A DNA stretch of 36,483 nt from CAZNPL01 sp964574815 (GTDB lineage: Bacteria; Planctomycetota; Phycisphaerae; UBA1845). Position numbers and translations under genes: made by a program. The stretch covers positions 1 to 36,483 of the forward strand of contig CAZNPL010000052.1 of the NCBI GenBank assembly GCA_964574815.1, read 5' to 3'. Below are positions 15,544-22,875 of this stretch, piece after piece; the stretch's first letter is position 1; each line of letters opens with the position of its first letter. The notes under the pieces were generated by a model. The model was not told the DNA's origin. It ran no database searches and saw nothing but the letters and a program-made list of their open reading frames with translations.

Positions 15544-17811
15544 CTACAGGGGGCCGGTGAATTGATGCTGAAATCCAACGAAGTCTTGGAGGTCGATGTC
15601 GCCGTCGTTGTCGTTGTCGAAGGCGTCCAAATAGGCGGCAGTGCACTCCAGGGCGGGTGCCTGCGGGGGCACGTTGGGGCCGGCCGCGGCCTCGGCGAGA
15701 TTGCGGAAGTCGTCCAGGTCGATGTCTCCGTCGGCGTCGAAGTCGCCGAACTCGATGACGTCGCAAATATCAGGAATGTCGTTGTCGTTGCAGTCATTGT
15801 TAATTCGGCAGTCGAAGCAGTTTCGACCTGTTACGAGCAATACGCAGATGCGGTCCCATTGGGTCTGGCAGCAGAACGGATCGAACGCGCAGACGCAGTC
15901 GCGAATGGCCGTGTTGCTGCAGCCGGGGCGGCTGCCGATTTCACAGCAGTCGTGGCCACCAAGCACGTCGCAGGCGTCGGGGACGTCGTTGTCGTTGCAG
16001 TCGGCGATGAGGCCACAAAGCGGATGGTCCGCGCAGGCACCGAGGCCGCAGTCGCGATCGCAGGCGTCGGCGAGGCCATTGCCGTCGCAGTCGGTGCATT
16101 CGTCGGGCACGCCGTCGCCGTCCAGGTCATCGGTGCCGCCGCCGGCCAGGTCGCATTCGTCGGGGAAGTCGTTGGCGTTGCAGTCGTTGCTGGTTCCGTC
16201 GGCGATGTCCTGTGCGTCCGGGGCACCGTTGCCGTTGCAGTCGGTGTTGCCGTATTCCTGCGCCCCCATGTCCACAATCGGGGCGTGGCCGATGCCCGTG
16301 TCCGGCGTGGCCGGATCGTCGAAGAAGCGCGGCAGGTGTCGCAGATCGTAGGGGATCGGTTCGGTCGTGTCGCCGTCGGCGTCGAGGTCGGGCGTGTCGG
16401 GCGGGACGAGCGTGTTGCTGCCGGCGTCGATGCAGGGCGATCCGGCGGTGAGCTGGTCGAATCGCCCGAGGAACGGATTCGTGGTGATATTGCCCTCGCC
16501 CGGCCAGCCGCCCTCGATGCAGGTGTAGGATGCGGTGGCGTCTCCGAATATCTGCTGGGCGTTGGTCGCCGTCCTGTTGCCGAAGACGACGCTGTTCAAC
16601 ATGGTCGCACCGCCGGTGCTGGTGTTGTACATCGCGGCGCCGAATGAGCCGGCGGTGCCGCCGCTGTCGATCTGCACGGCCACCGCGTCGGTCGTGTTAT
16701 CGATGATGGTGCAGTTAGCGAGTGTCGGGATGCCGCCGAAGTTGTACAGCGCGCCGCCGTAGGCGAACGCGGTCGCGGTGGGAGCCTCGGCGCGTGTGGA
16801 GGCCGTGTTACCGCTGAAGATGGTGTTGATCACCGTCGGATTGCTTTCGCCGTTGTACATTGCGCCGCCGTAGGATTCGGCGACGGCCCCGGCTTCGGAC
16901 GCGGTGTCGACTCTCACGAAATTCCCGTCGAACCTGCAGTTAACCACGGTGGGGTTGCTTCCGTCGCTGTTGAACATGCCGCCGCCGAAGGCGCGAAGCG
17001 TGAAGTCCCCGCCCGCGAGCGTGTTCTCGGCCGAGTTCTCGCTGAAGGTACAGTAGGCTACAGTCGGGTTTCCGGCGGCAGTGTTGAACATCCCGCCGCC
17101 TCCGGCGCCGTCGCCGGATGCCGTGTTCCGTGTGAACGTGCAGCGCGTGACGGTGGGGCTGCCGGCGGCGGTGTACATGCCGGCGCCTCTGCGATTGACG
17201 CCGCCTCCGTTGGCATATCCACGGGTGACGGTGACGCCGTCCAGGATGGCCGTGGCATCCGTTCCGTTCCCGATGACAACGTGGTAGCTGTTGTCCTCGA
17301 CGCTTTCGCCCCCGATCTCACCGCTGAAGATGGTCTCAAACAGTGCGATATCGCGATCGTCGGGGTCTCCCTCTTCGGCAAGCCCGCGATAGCCGCCGCG
17401 GATCGCGATGCAGTTTTGCAGAATGAACGCGTCGAGTCGAGAATCGCCGGGCTTATAGGCCCCCTGGGCCACGAGGATCTCGCCGACGGCCGAGTCGGCC
17501 GCGGCGAGGGCGTCCTGCAGGTCGGCGTAGGCGTCCATCCAGCTCGAGCCGTCACCGAGTCCGACGGCGTCGTCGTCCACGTAGATGATGACGGCCTCGG
17601 TTGCATCGGGGATGCCGTTGCCGTTGCAGTCGTTGTCGAGGCCGCGTGCTTCGGACGCGCCGTTTTGTGTTTTGTGGGCCGGGTTCACGTTTGAAGCCTG
17701 CGCCGAGTTTCCGGTACGGATGGCCGGAATCAGCATCATGAAGACGAGTGTCATGGCGAGACGAACCGAACCCAATGACAGCAGGTACGCGCAGCCTTGT
17801 CGGGGGATCAT
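15544..17811 (-). CDS. Secreted beta-helix surface protein with EF-hand-like repeats and dockerin-like tail
   Basis: 755-residue exported protein. The signal segment (LAMTLVFMMLIPAI) follows a basic N-terminus. After DCNGNGIPDATE, residues about 75-460 form a parallel beta-helix of the choice-of-anchor/Pmp type, with repeated GGGMFN, NPTVVNCRF and GGALYN turns. Next come several calcium-binding-like DCNGNGxPD and DDLDGDGVPDEC repeats. A cysteine-dense module follows (CCEIGSRPGC, then CVCAFDPFCC and WDRICV). The tail is a duplicated dockerin-like segment, FDADGDIDLDDF then DNDNDGDIDLQDF, ending QHQFTGPL. I chose ATG 17811 (GAGAGGAAAG just upstream) because it leads straight into the signal. 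Probable surface or extracellular role; ligand unknown. Confidence 0.85.
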   Translation of the reverse strand: MIPRQGCAYLLSLGSVRLAMTLVFMMLIPAIRTGNSAQASNVNPAHKTQNGASEARGLDNDCNGNGIPDATEAVIIYVDDDAVGLGDGSSWMDAYADLQDALAAADSAVGEILVAQGAYKPGDSRLDAFILQNCIAIRGGYRGLAEEGDPDDRDIALFETIFSGEIGGESVEDNSYHVVIGNGTDATAILDGVTVTRGYANGGGVNRRGAGMYTAAGSPTVTRCTFTRNTASGDGAGGGGMFNTAAGNPTVAYCTFSENSAENTLAGGDFTLRAFGGGMFNSDGSNPTVVNCRFDGNFVRVDTASEAGAVAESYGGAMYNGESNPTVINTIFSGNTASTRAEAPTATAFAYGGALYNFGGIPTLANCTIIDNTTDAVAVQIDSGGTAGSFGAAMYNTSTGGATMLNSVVFGNRTATNAQQIFGDATASYTCIEGGWPGEGNITTNPFLGRFDQLTAGSPCIDAGSNTLVPPDTPDLDADGDTTEPIPYDLRHLPRFFDDPATPDTGIGHAPIVDMGAQEYGNTDCNGNGAPDAQDIADGTSNDCNANDFPDECDLAGGGTDDLDGDGVPDECTDCDGNGLADACDRDCGLGACADHPLCGLIADCNDNDVPDACDVLGGHDCCEIGSRPGCSNTAIRDCVCAFDPFCCQTQWDRICVLLVTGRNCFDCRINNDCNDNDIPDICDVIEFGDFDADGDIDLDDFRNLAEAAAGPNVPPQAPALECTAAYLDAFDNDNDGDIDLQDFVGFQHQFTGPL

Positions 17812-17885
17812 CTTTCCTCTCCTCACGAACGAGCTTCGAACGGGGTGCAGTATAGACTTGACGAGTGAAGGGTACAACGAGCCCG

Positions 17886-17934
17886 GGCCGCGTCTGCAAG
17901 GGCACTGCCCCACGCGGCCTGGCCACAGACGCGG
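17886..17934 (-). terminator. Overlapping GC-rich stems between the SOUL gene and the beta-helix gene
   Basis: Two stems compete for the same bases: 17886-17893 with 17912-17919 (GGCCGCGT/ACGCGGCC), and 17888-17896 with 17926-17934 (CCGCGTCTG/CAGACGCGG). No U-tract is present. This is compatible with a Rho-dependent or attenuator-like structure on the minus-strand transcript, but also with chance in GC-rich sequence. Confidence 0.3.
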
Positions 17935-17965
17935 GTCAGGTTCCGGCCGGCCGTTCTGCGAGGCC

Positions 17966-18646
17966 TCACTTGGAACTCGGGGCGTGGGCCGGTTCCACTT
18001 CGACGAGCACTTCGTTGCGGCGGAGGAACCAGATGGTCCACGGCGGATCGTACGCGGCGAGCATCGCGTCCGACTTGACCCGGTAGCCCTGCTCGCGTGC
18101 CCACTCGGTCAGCCGCGGTTCGTATTCGGCAAGGTCGGAGGCGTGCTGGATTCCGGAGTAGCGATACGCGGCGCGCAGCACGCCGGGCCGCTTCTCGATA
18201 TCGACGGACTCGTTGTCGGGCCGGGGCAGGGAGTCCATACTGTACTTTGATGGCATCACGAAGGACATCGACCAGCCGCCGTCGGTCGGGCTGCGGGTGA
18301 CCGGCATGGTCATCGCGATCTTCTCGCTGCGCGGCTCCGCCTCCTCGCGAATCACCGGCATCGTCATGGCGATTTCGTCTTCGGCGGTGTTGTCGCCGAA
18401 GATATAGCCGCCGAGACGTTTGAACATGGCGCCGGACACTTCGCTCATATCGCCGGGCATCCGCGTCGTGGCCACGATGCACGGCTCGTACGCCCGAATC
18501 TCAAACCGTCCGTCCTTGACGACGACCTCGTGCGGGTATTCCTCCCAGTTGCGGATGCCGAACACGGAGCAGGCCAGGTTGTTGGTGAGCAGCACGCCCG
18601 CCGCGATGAGCAACGCCCCTGCGAATATCCACCTGCGACGAAACAT
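17966..18646 (-). CDS. SOUL-family heme-binding-like protein, membrane-anchored or exported
   Basis: 226-residue protein of the SOUL/HBP family, whose eukaryotic members bind heme or hydrophobic ligands. The family signature IAMTMPV occurs twice (in AEDEIAMTMPVIRE and SEKIAMTMPVTR), as is normal in SOUL domains. RFEIRAYEP near residue 50 is the usual opening strand. An N-terminal hydrophobic segment (IFAGALLIAAGVLL) after MFRRRW indicates export or anchoring; NLAC is a poor lipobox. AAGGA lies about 5 nt before ATG 18646. It is divergent from the following alpha/beta hydrolase gene. The heme axial His is not conserved across the family, so ligand binding cannot be inferred from sequence. Confidence 0.85.
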   Translation of the reverse strand: MFRRRWIFAGALLIAAGVLLTNNLACSVFGIRNWEEYPHEVVVKDGRFEIRAYEPCIVATTRMPGDMSEVSGAMFKRLGGYIFGDNTAEDEIAMTMPVIREEAEPRSEKIAMTMPVTRSPTDGGWSMSFVMPSKYSMDSLPRPDNESVDIEKRPGVLRAAYRYSGIQHASDLAEYEPRLTEWAREQGYRVKSDAMLAAYDPPWTIWFLRRNEVLVEVEPAHAPSSK

Positions 18647-18860
18647 GTGCTTCCTTTATACCTACGTCGATTTTCAGCCGTCTTAGCTTCCCTGATTCGT
18701 TTCGATGTTTACCGCCGGCTGGATTCACCCTCAAGCCGGCTTTGTTTCAAACCTCGCGGATTCTCAGGCGGAGCGGCCTGCACGCCAGCCGTCCCTTCAC
18801 TACAATCGGGCGGTTCAGGAGCATCGCAGCGTTCGTGGAAGTGATCACGGGGGCAAACAC

Positions 18861-19631
18861 ATGGCAAATAATCGAGTCGAGTTTGAAGGATCGCAGGGTC
18901 ACACGCTTCAGGCACGTCTGGATCTGCCCGAGGGGCCGCCGCGCGCCTTTGCCCTTTTTGCACACTGCTTCACCTGTTCGAAGGATATACCTGCCGCGAC
19001 GTACGTTTCGCGCAATCTTGCGGCGCGTGACATCGCGGTTTTACGATTCGATTTTACGGGCCTCGGCCACAGCGAGGGCGAATTCGCAAACACGAATTTT
19101 TCCTCCAATATCCAGGATCTTCTGAACGCCGCAGACTGGCTGCGCTCGGAGCATGCGGCCCCTTCGCTCCTCGTCGGCCACAGCCTCGGGGGAGCCGCGG
19201 TGCTGGCCGCCGCCCACGACGTACCGGAGTCCGTTGCCGTGGCCACAATAGGTGCCCCGGCCGACCCCATGCACGTGCAGAAGCTGTTGGGCAGCTCGCG
19301 CGAGCAGATAGAGCGGGATGGTGAGGCCAAAGTGGAGCTTGCCGGACGTAGCTTCACAATACGCAAGCAATTTCTCGACGACCTGGCGCGCCAGGATCTG
19401 TCTGAGCGGCTCGGAAAACTCCGCAGGTCGCTTCTCATTCTGCACGCACCGGGAGACACGATCGTCGGGATCGACAATGCCGCGAGAATCTTTGAGGCGG
19501 CCAAGCACCCCAAAAGTTTCGTTTCGCTCGACAACGCGGACCATCTGCTCTCGAATCGGCAGGACGCCGCCTACGTCGCCGAAGTGCTCGCCGCCTGGGC
19601 CGGACGCTACCTGCCCGGCGGCGGAGAGTAG
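18861..19631 (+). CDS. Alpha/beta hydrolase (the type usually fused to OsmC)
   Basis: 256-residue cytoplasmic hydrolase. The HCFTCSKDIPAA motif at residues 35-46 is typical of the hydrolase half of bifunctional alpha/beta-hydrolase/OsmC proteins. The catalytic residues are Ser108 in VGHSLGG, Asp199 in HAPGDTIV and His228 in DNADHLL. The protein ends at YLPGGGE, where the OsmC domain would follow in the fused form; no OsmC sequence is present downstream. GGGGG lies 7 nt before ATG 18861; the longer upstream frame would add 52 unrelated residues. It is convergent with the PLP gene at 19723 and divergent from the SOUL gene. Substrate unknown. Confidence 0.85.
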   Translation: MANNRVEFEGSQGHTLQARLDLPEGPPRAFALFAHCFTCSKDIPAATYVSRNLAARDIAVLRFDFTGLGHSEGEFANTNFSSNIQDLLNAADWLRSEHAAPSLLVGHSLGGAAVLAAAHDVPESVAVATIGAPADPMHVQKLLGSSREQIERDGEAKVELAGRSFTIRKQFLDDLARQDLSERLGKLRRSLLILHAPGDTIVGIDNAARIFEAAKHPKSFVSLDNADHLLSNRQDAAYVAEVLAAWAGRYLPGGGE

Positions 19632-19722
19632 TTGCCGATACGACCGCTCAGGAGCTTCGGAACCCGGCCCGGCCACATCTGCACGCAGCGACGCGTCCGC
19701 GGGCGGCGCCGGGTGGCGAACC

Positions 19723-21183
19723 TCAGAGCAGGCCGACGCGTTGGTTGAACTGCTCGATGAGGCGGTCCCATTCGTCTACAGAGGCGAATGTCTCGGTCCA
19801 GAAGTCGGGATCCCACAGTCGGCGTAATTCTCCCACGTCGCGCTGCTGCTGCTCGACCCAGGTGAAGTACTTGAAGTTGTGGAGCGTCTTGCGATCGTAG
19901 TAGCCCAGCTCGCGCATGTGGTCGATGCCGATGCCTTGCAGGTGGCGCGCGAAGTCGACGGCGGCCTTGTCCGTGCCATAAGGGCCGCCGGCTTCGCGCT
20001 GCTCCATGACGCGTGAACGATAGAGGTCCATGGCGTCGGTCAGGCACGTGAAGATGACATCGCGGCCGGTCATTTCGTAGTACCTGGCCGTCTTGATGGC
20101 CGCGACGAGGTTGCAGATGCTCGAGATGCCCAGCAGCGGCAGTTGTTCGACCAGATCGCCGTCGAGGCCTTTGGCGTCAAGGAGATCGTGACCGGCCTGT
20201 TCGTTGAACAGTCGCAGCAAAGCCATGCACTGTTCGTCGTCCACGGCGCAGACCATGTCAGTGTTGCGGACGTTGTGGATCCAGGGCACGTGTTTGTCGC
20301 CGATGCCTTCGATTCGGTGGCCACCGAAACCGCACTGGAGCAGGGTCGGGCATTGCAGGGCCTCGGTGGCCACCACGCGCAGCAGCGGGAAGCGGGTGCG
20401 AAGGTAGTCGCCGGCCGCGATGGTCCCGGCGCTGCCGGTGGCCGAGACGTAGGCGCCGAAGCGGTCGCCGGGTCGGGCCAGGTTATTGAACAGCTCCTCG
20501 ACGATGCCGCCGGTGAGGTGGTAGTGCCAAATGGCGTTTCCAAACTCTTCGAACTGGTTGAAGATGATGCAGTCGGGGCGGGTGCGGCGGATCTCCCAGC
20601 ATTTGTCGTAGACTTCCTTCACGTTCGACTCGCAGCCGGGTGTGGCGATGACCTCGGCGCCGATGGACCTGAGCCAGTCGAACCGTTCGCGGGACATTTC
20701 CTCCGGCAGGATGGCCACGGCCGAGCAGGCCAGCAGAGCGCAGTCGAAGGCCCCGCCGCGGCAGTAGTTGCCGGTGCTGGGCCAGACGGCTTTCTGGGTG
20801 GTGGGGTCGAACTCGCCGCGGACAAGCCGAGGGACGAGGCATCCGAACGCGGCCCCGACTTTATGGGCGCCGGTGGGGAAGTGGTGTCCGACCAGCCCGA
20901 TGATGCGGGTTTCGACGCCGGTGAGCTCGGGCGGGAATTCGATCCAGTTGCCGTCGTTGAAGCCGCCGCCATGCTCGACCGGCTCGTTCTTCCAGGTGAT
21001 GCGGAAGAGGTTGGCGGGATCGACGTCCCAGAGGCCGACATTTTTCAGGCGGTCTTTGATGCTTTGTGGGATGAGGGACGGGTCCTTCTGCTGTGCGAAC
21101 GTGGGGATGATGATATTTCGTTCGCGGCAGCGTTGCGCCGTCTTCTCCAATACGCTTTGGTTGATGGTCGGCTGTGCGGTCAT
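19723..21183 (-). CDS. Fold-type-II PLP-dependent enzyme (cysteine synthase / ammonia-lyase superfamily)
   Basis: 486-residue PLP enzyme of the tryptophan-synthase-beta fold. Lys108 in TGAHKVGAAF is the probable Schiff-base lysine. STGNYCRGG (Asn139) is the substrate/cofactor Asn loop, and SATGSAGTIAAGDYL is the phosphate-binding glycine loop. It is longer than cysteine synthases (about 310) and diaminopropionate ammonia-lyase YgeX (about 400), with a C-terminal extension rich in aromatic residues (NFKYFTWVEQQQRD). ACAGGA precedes ATG 21183. It is divergent from a threonine-synthase-like gene and borders the purine-catabolism-like island. Beta-replacement and beta-elimination reactions are both possible; I infer a candidate ammonia-lyase role from context only. 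Confidence 0.8.
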   Translation of the reverse strand: MTAQPTINQSVLEKTAQRCRERNIIIPTFAQQKDPSLIPQSIKDRLKNVGLWDVDPANLFRITWKNEPVEHGGGFNDGNWIEFPPELTGVETRIIGLVGHHFPTGAHKVGAAFGCLVPRLVRGEFDPTTQKAVWPSTGNYCRGGAFDCALLACSAVAILPEEMSRERFDWLRSIGAEVIATPGCESNVKEVYDKCWEIRRTRPDCIIFNQFEEFGNAIWHYHLTGGIVEELFNNLARPGDRFGAYVSATGSAGTIAAGDYLRTRFPLLRVVATEALQCPTLLQCGFGGHRIEGIGDKHVPWIHNVRNTDMVCAVDDEQCMALLRLFNEQAGHDLLDAKGLDGDLVEQLPLLGISSICNLVAAIKTARYYEMTGRDVIFTCLTDAMDLYRSRVMEQREAGGPYGTDKAAVDFARHLQGIGIDHMRELGYYDRKTLHNFKYFTWVEQQQRDVGELRRLWDPDFWTETFASVDEWDRLIEQFNQRVGLL

Positions 21184-21308
21184 GAGTTCCTGTCTCGGGC
21201 AGTTCGACCGACGATAGCGGATGTCGTAACATGCGACAATGGCGGGTGAGGGCGAGGGCCTCGGGGAGCCGACGAGCGAGCTGACGGATGCGGCGCGATC
21301 GACACGAA

Positions 21309-21388
21309 CCGAGCCGCGACCGTCAGGGAGCGGTTGCGTTGTCGCGGCTCGGATTGGGTGCGTCCGCTCCCTGACGGTCGCGGCTCGG
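21309..21388. repeat. Inverted pair of a 25-bp interspersed repeat
   Basis: Positions 21309-21333 (CCGAGCCGCGACCGTCAGGG...) and 21364-21388 are exact inverted copies of one 25-bp element. Part of a further copy (GTCGCGGCTCGG, 21341-21352) lies in the 30-base spacer. It lies in the divergent gap between the two PLP genes. A copy identical to the second arm recurs at 22750-22774. Confidence 0.8.
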
Positions 21389-21438
21389 AAAGGACTCCCG
21401 TTGTATGAGAAGCGTCACGGACGCACCGGAGGAATCGC

Positions 21439-22677
21439 TTGTCGCTGGTGACCGAACTCGATTGTGTGCAATGCGGGAAGAGCCACGCGGAAGGCGGGCC
21501 CTGGACCTGCCCGGTTTGCGGGCCGGACGAGGGCATTCTCGACGTGCGGTACGATCTGGCCCGGGCGGCCCGGACGCTGACGCGGGCGGCTTTGGCAGAC
21601 CGATCGCTTTCGCATTGGCGCTATTGCGAATTGCTGCCGCTCGATGAGGAGTTCTGCCCCCGGGAGGGGACGATCGGGTGGACGCCAATGGTCGAGGCTC
21701 CGCGGCTGGCCAAGGCGCTGGGGATCGGGCGGCTGCGTCTGAAGGACGAGGGGCGGAGCGATTCGGGTTCGTTCAAGGATCGGGCCAGTTCGGTCGGCGT
21801 CGCTCGGGCACTGCAGGAGGGGGCGGAGTGCGTCGCATGCGCCTCGACGGGCAATGCGGCCAGCAGCCTGGCTTGCTGTGCGGCCGCGTCGGGGTTGACG
21901 TGCAACATTTTCGTCTCGCGAATCGTACCCGAGGGGAAGCTGGCCCAGTTGCTGGCGTACGGCGCCCGGGTGTTCAAGGTTCAGGCCACGTACGCGCAGG
22001 CGTACGATCTGTGCACGGCCGCTTGCGAGCGGTTCGGCTGGTACAACCGGAACGCGGCAATCAATCCGTACCTTGTCGAGGGGAAGAAAACCGGCGGGCT
22101 GGAAGTGGCCGAGCAGTGCGCCGGCGACCCACCCGAGTGGGTCGTGTGCAGCGTCGGGGACGGCTGCTCGATCGCCGGCGTGCACAAGGGGTTGTATCAA
22201 ATGAAATCGATCGGCGTGGTGGAGTGGCGGGCCCGCATGCTGGGCGTGCAGGCGGCCGGTGTCGCGCCGATCGCCGAGGCGTTTCACGCGGGCCGGTTGG
22301 ACCGGTCGGGCGGCGGCGATACGTATGCGGACAGCATCAACGTCCCGGTGCCGCGGAACTGGCGAAAGGCCGTCAACGCCGTTCGTGACAGCGACGGGGT
22401 GTTCGTCACGGTGAGCGACGAGCAGATCATGTCAGCGGTTCGCGATACGGCACGGCTGACGGGGATCTTCGCCGAGCCGGCGGCAGCGGCCGCGGTGGCA
22501 GGAATCGCCGAGGCCCGGGCAAAGGGGCTGTTGAACGAACGCTCGTCGGTCGTTGCAATGATCACCGGAAACGGATTGAAGGACATACAGGGTGCGATGC
22601 GTGCCGTCGGAAGCCCGCACGAGATAAGACCCGATCTCGACGAAGTCGAACGAGTTGTTGCGAGCGAGGCGGGCTAG
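21439..22677 (+). CDS. Threonine-synthase-like PLP enzyme
   Basis: 412-residue fold-type-II PLP enzyme similar to threonine synthase. An N-terminal zinc-ribbon-like pair (C9, C12 and C24, C27) precedes the catalytic domain, as in some bacterial and archaeal threonine synthases. The Schiff-base lysine is Lys113 in DSGSFKDRA, the Asn loop is CASTGNAASSLA, and the C-terminal MITGNGLKD is conserved. The start is TTG 21439, with GGAGGA 5 nt upstream; no ATG fits better. It is flanked on both sides by copies of the 25-bp repeat and followed by the SsnA-like gene on the same strand. True threonine synthase or a related lyase acting on a diamino acid are both possible; context favours a catabolic role, weakly. 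Confidence 0.8.
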   Translation: MSLVTELDCVQCGKSHAEGGPWTCPVCGPDEGILDVRYDLARAARTLTRAALADRSLSHWRYCELLPLDEEFCPREGTIGWTPMVEAPRLAKALGIGRLRLKDEGRSDSGSFKDRASSVGVARALQEGAECVACASTGNAASSLACCAAASGLTCNIFVSRIVPEGKLAQLLAYGARVFKVQATYAQAYDLCTAACERFGWYNRNAAINPYLVEGKKTGGLEVAEQCAGDPPEWVVCSVGDGCSIAGVHKGLYQMKSIGVVEWRARMLGVQAAGVAPIAEAFHAGRLDRSGGGDTYADSINVPVPRNWRKAVNAVRDSDGVFVTVSDEQIMSAVRDTARLTGIFAEPAAAAAVAGIAEARAKGLLNERSSVVAMITGNGLKDIQGAMRAVGSPHEIRPDLDEVERVVASEAG

Positions 22678-22706
22678 TGTAACGTTTCGCGCGGCCGGCG
22701 GTACTT

Positions 22707-22774
22707 CCGAGCCGCGCCCGTGAGGAAGCGAGGGCGTTGTTTCGCATGACCGCTCCCTGACGGTCGCGGCTCGG
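22707..22774. repeat. Second copy pair of the 25-bp interspersed repeat, one arm diverged
   Basis: Positions 22750-22774 are identical to 21364-21388, and 22707-22730 are a diverged inverted arm (CCGAGCCGCGCCCGTGAGGA...). It lies 30 nt after the threonine-synthase-like stop. Together with 21309-21388 it brackets that gene. Confidence 0.75.
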
Positions 22775-22875
22775 TGCGGAATCAATCCCGGCCATGATGA
22801 GATGTTATAACGGGCACGGCGATTCGGCACGGACAAACGTACGCCCCGTGCTGTACATGAGGAATGCACCAGACA

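Noticed and set aside
15562..16647. 361-residue plus-strand frame within the beta-helix gene
   Set aside because: Val/Ala/Gly repeats arise as the complement of the Asp/Asn-rich calcium repeats.
18260..18380. Apparent internal duplication of IAMTMPV in the SOUL protein
   Set aside because: Two copies of this motif are normal in SOUL domains and do not indicate a new duplication.
20143..21249. 368-residue plus-strand frame over the long PLP gene
   Set aside because: Mirror translation without motifs; the PLP signatures are on the minus strand.
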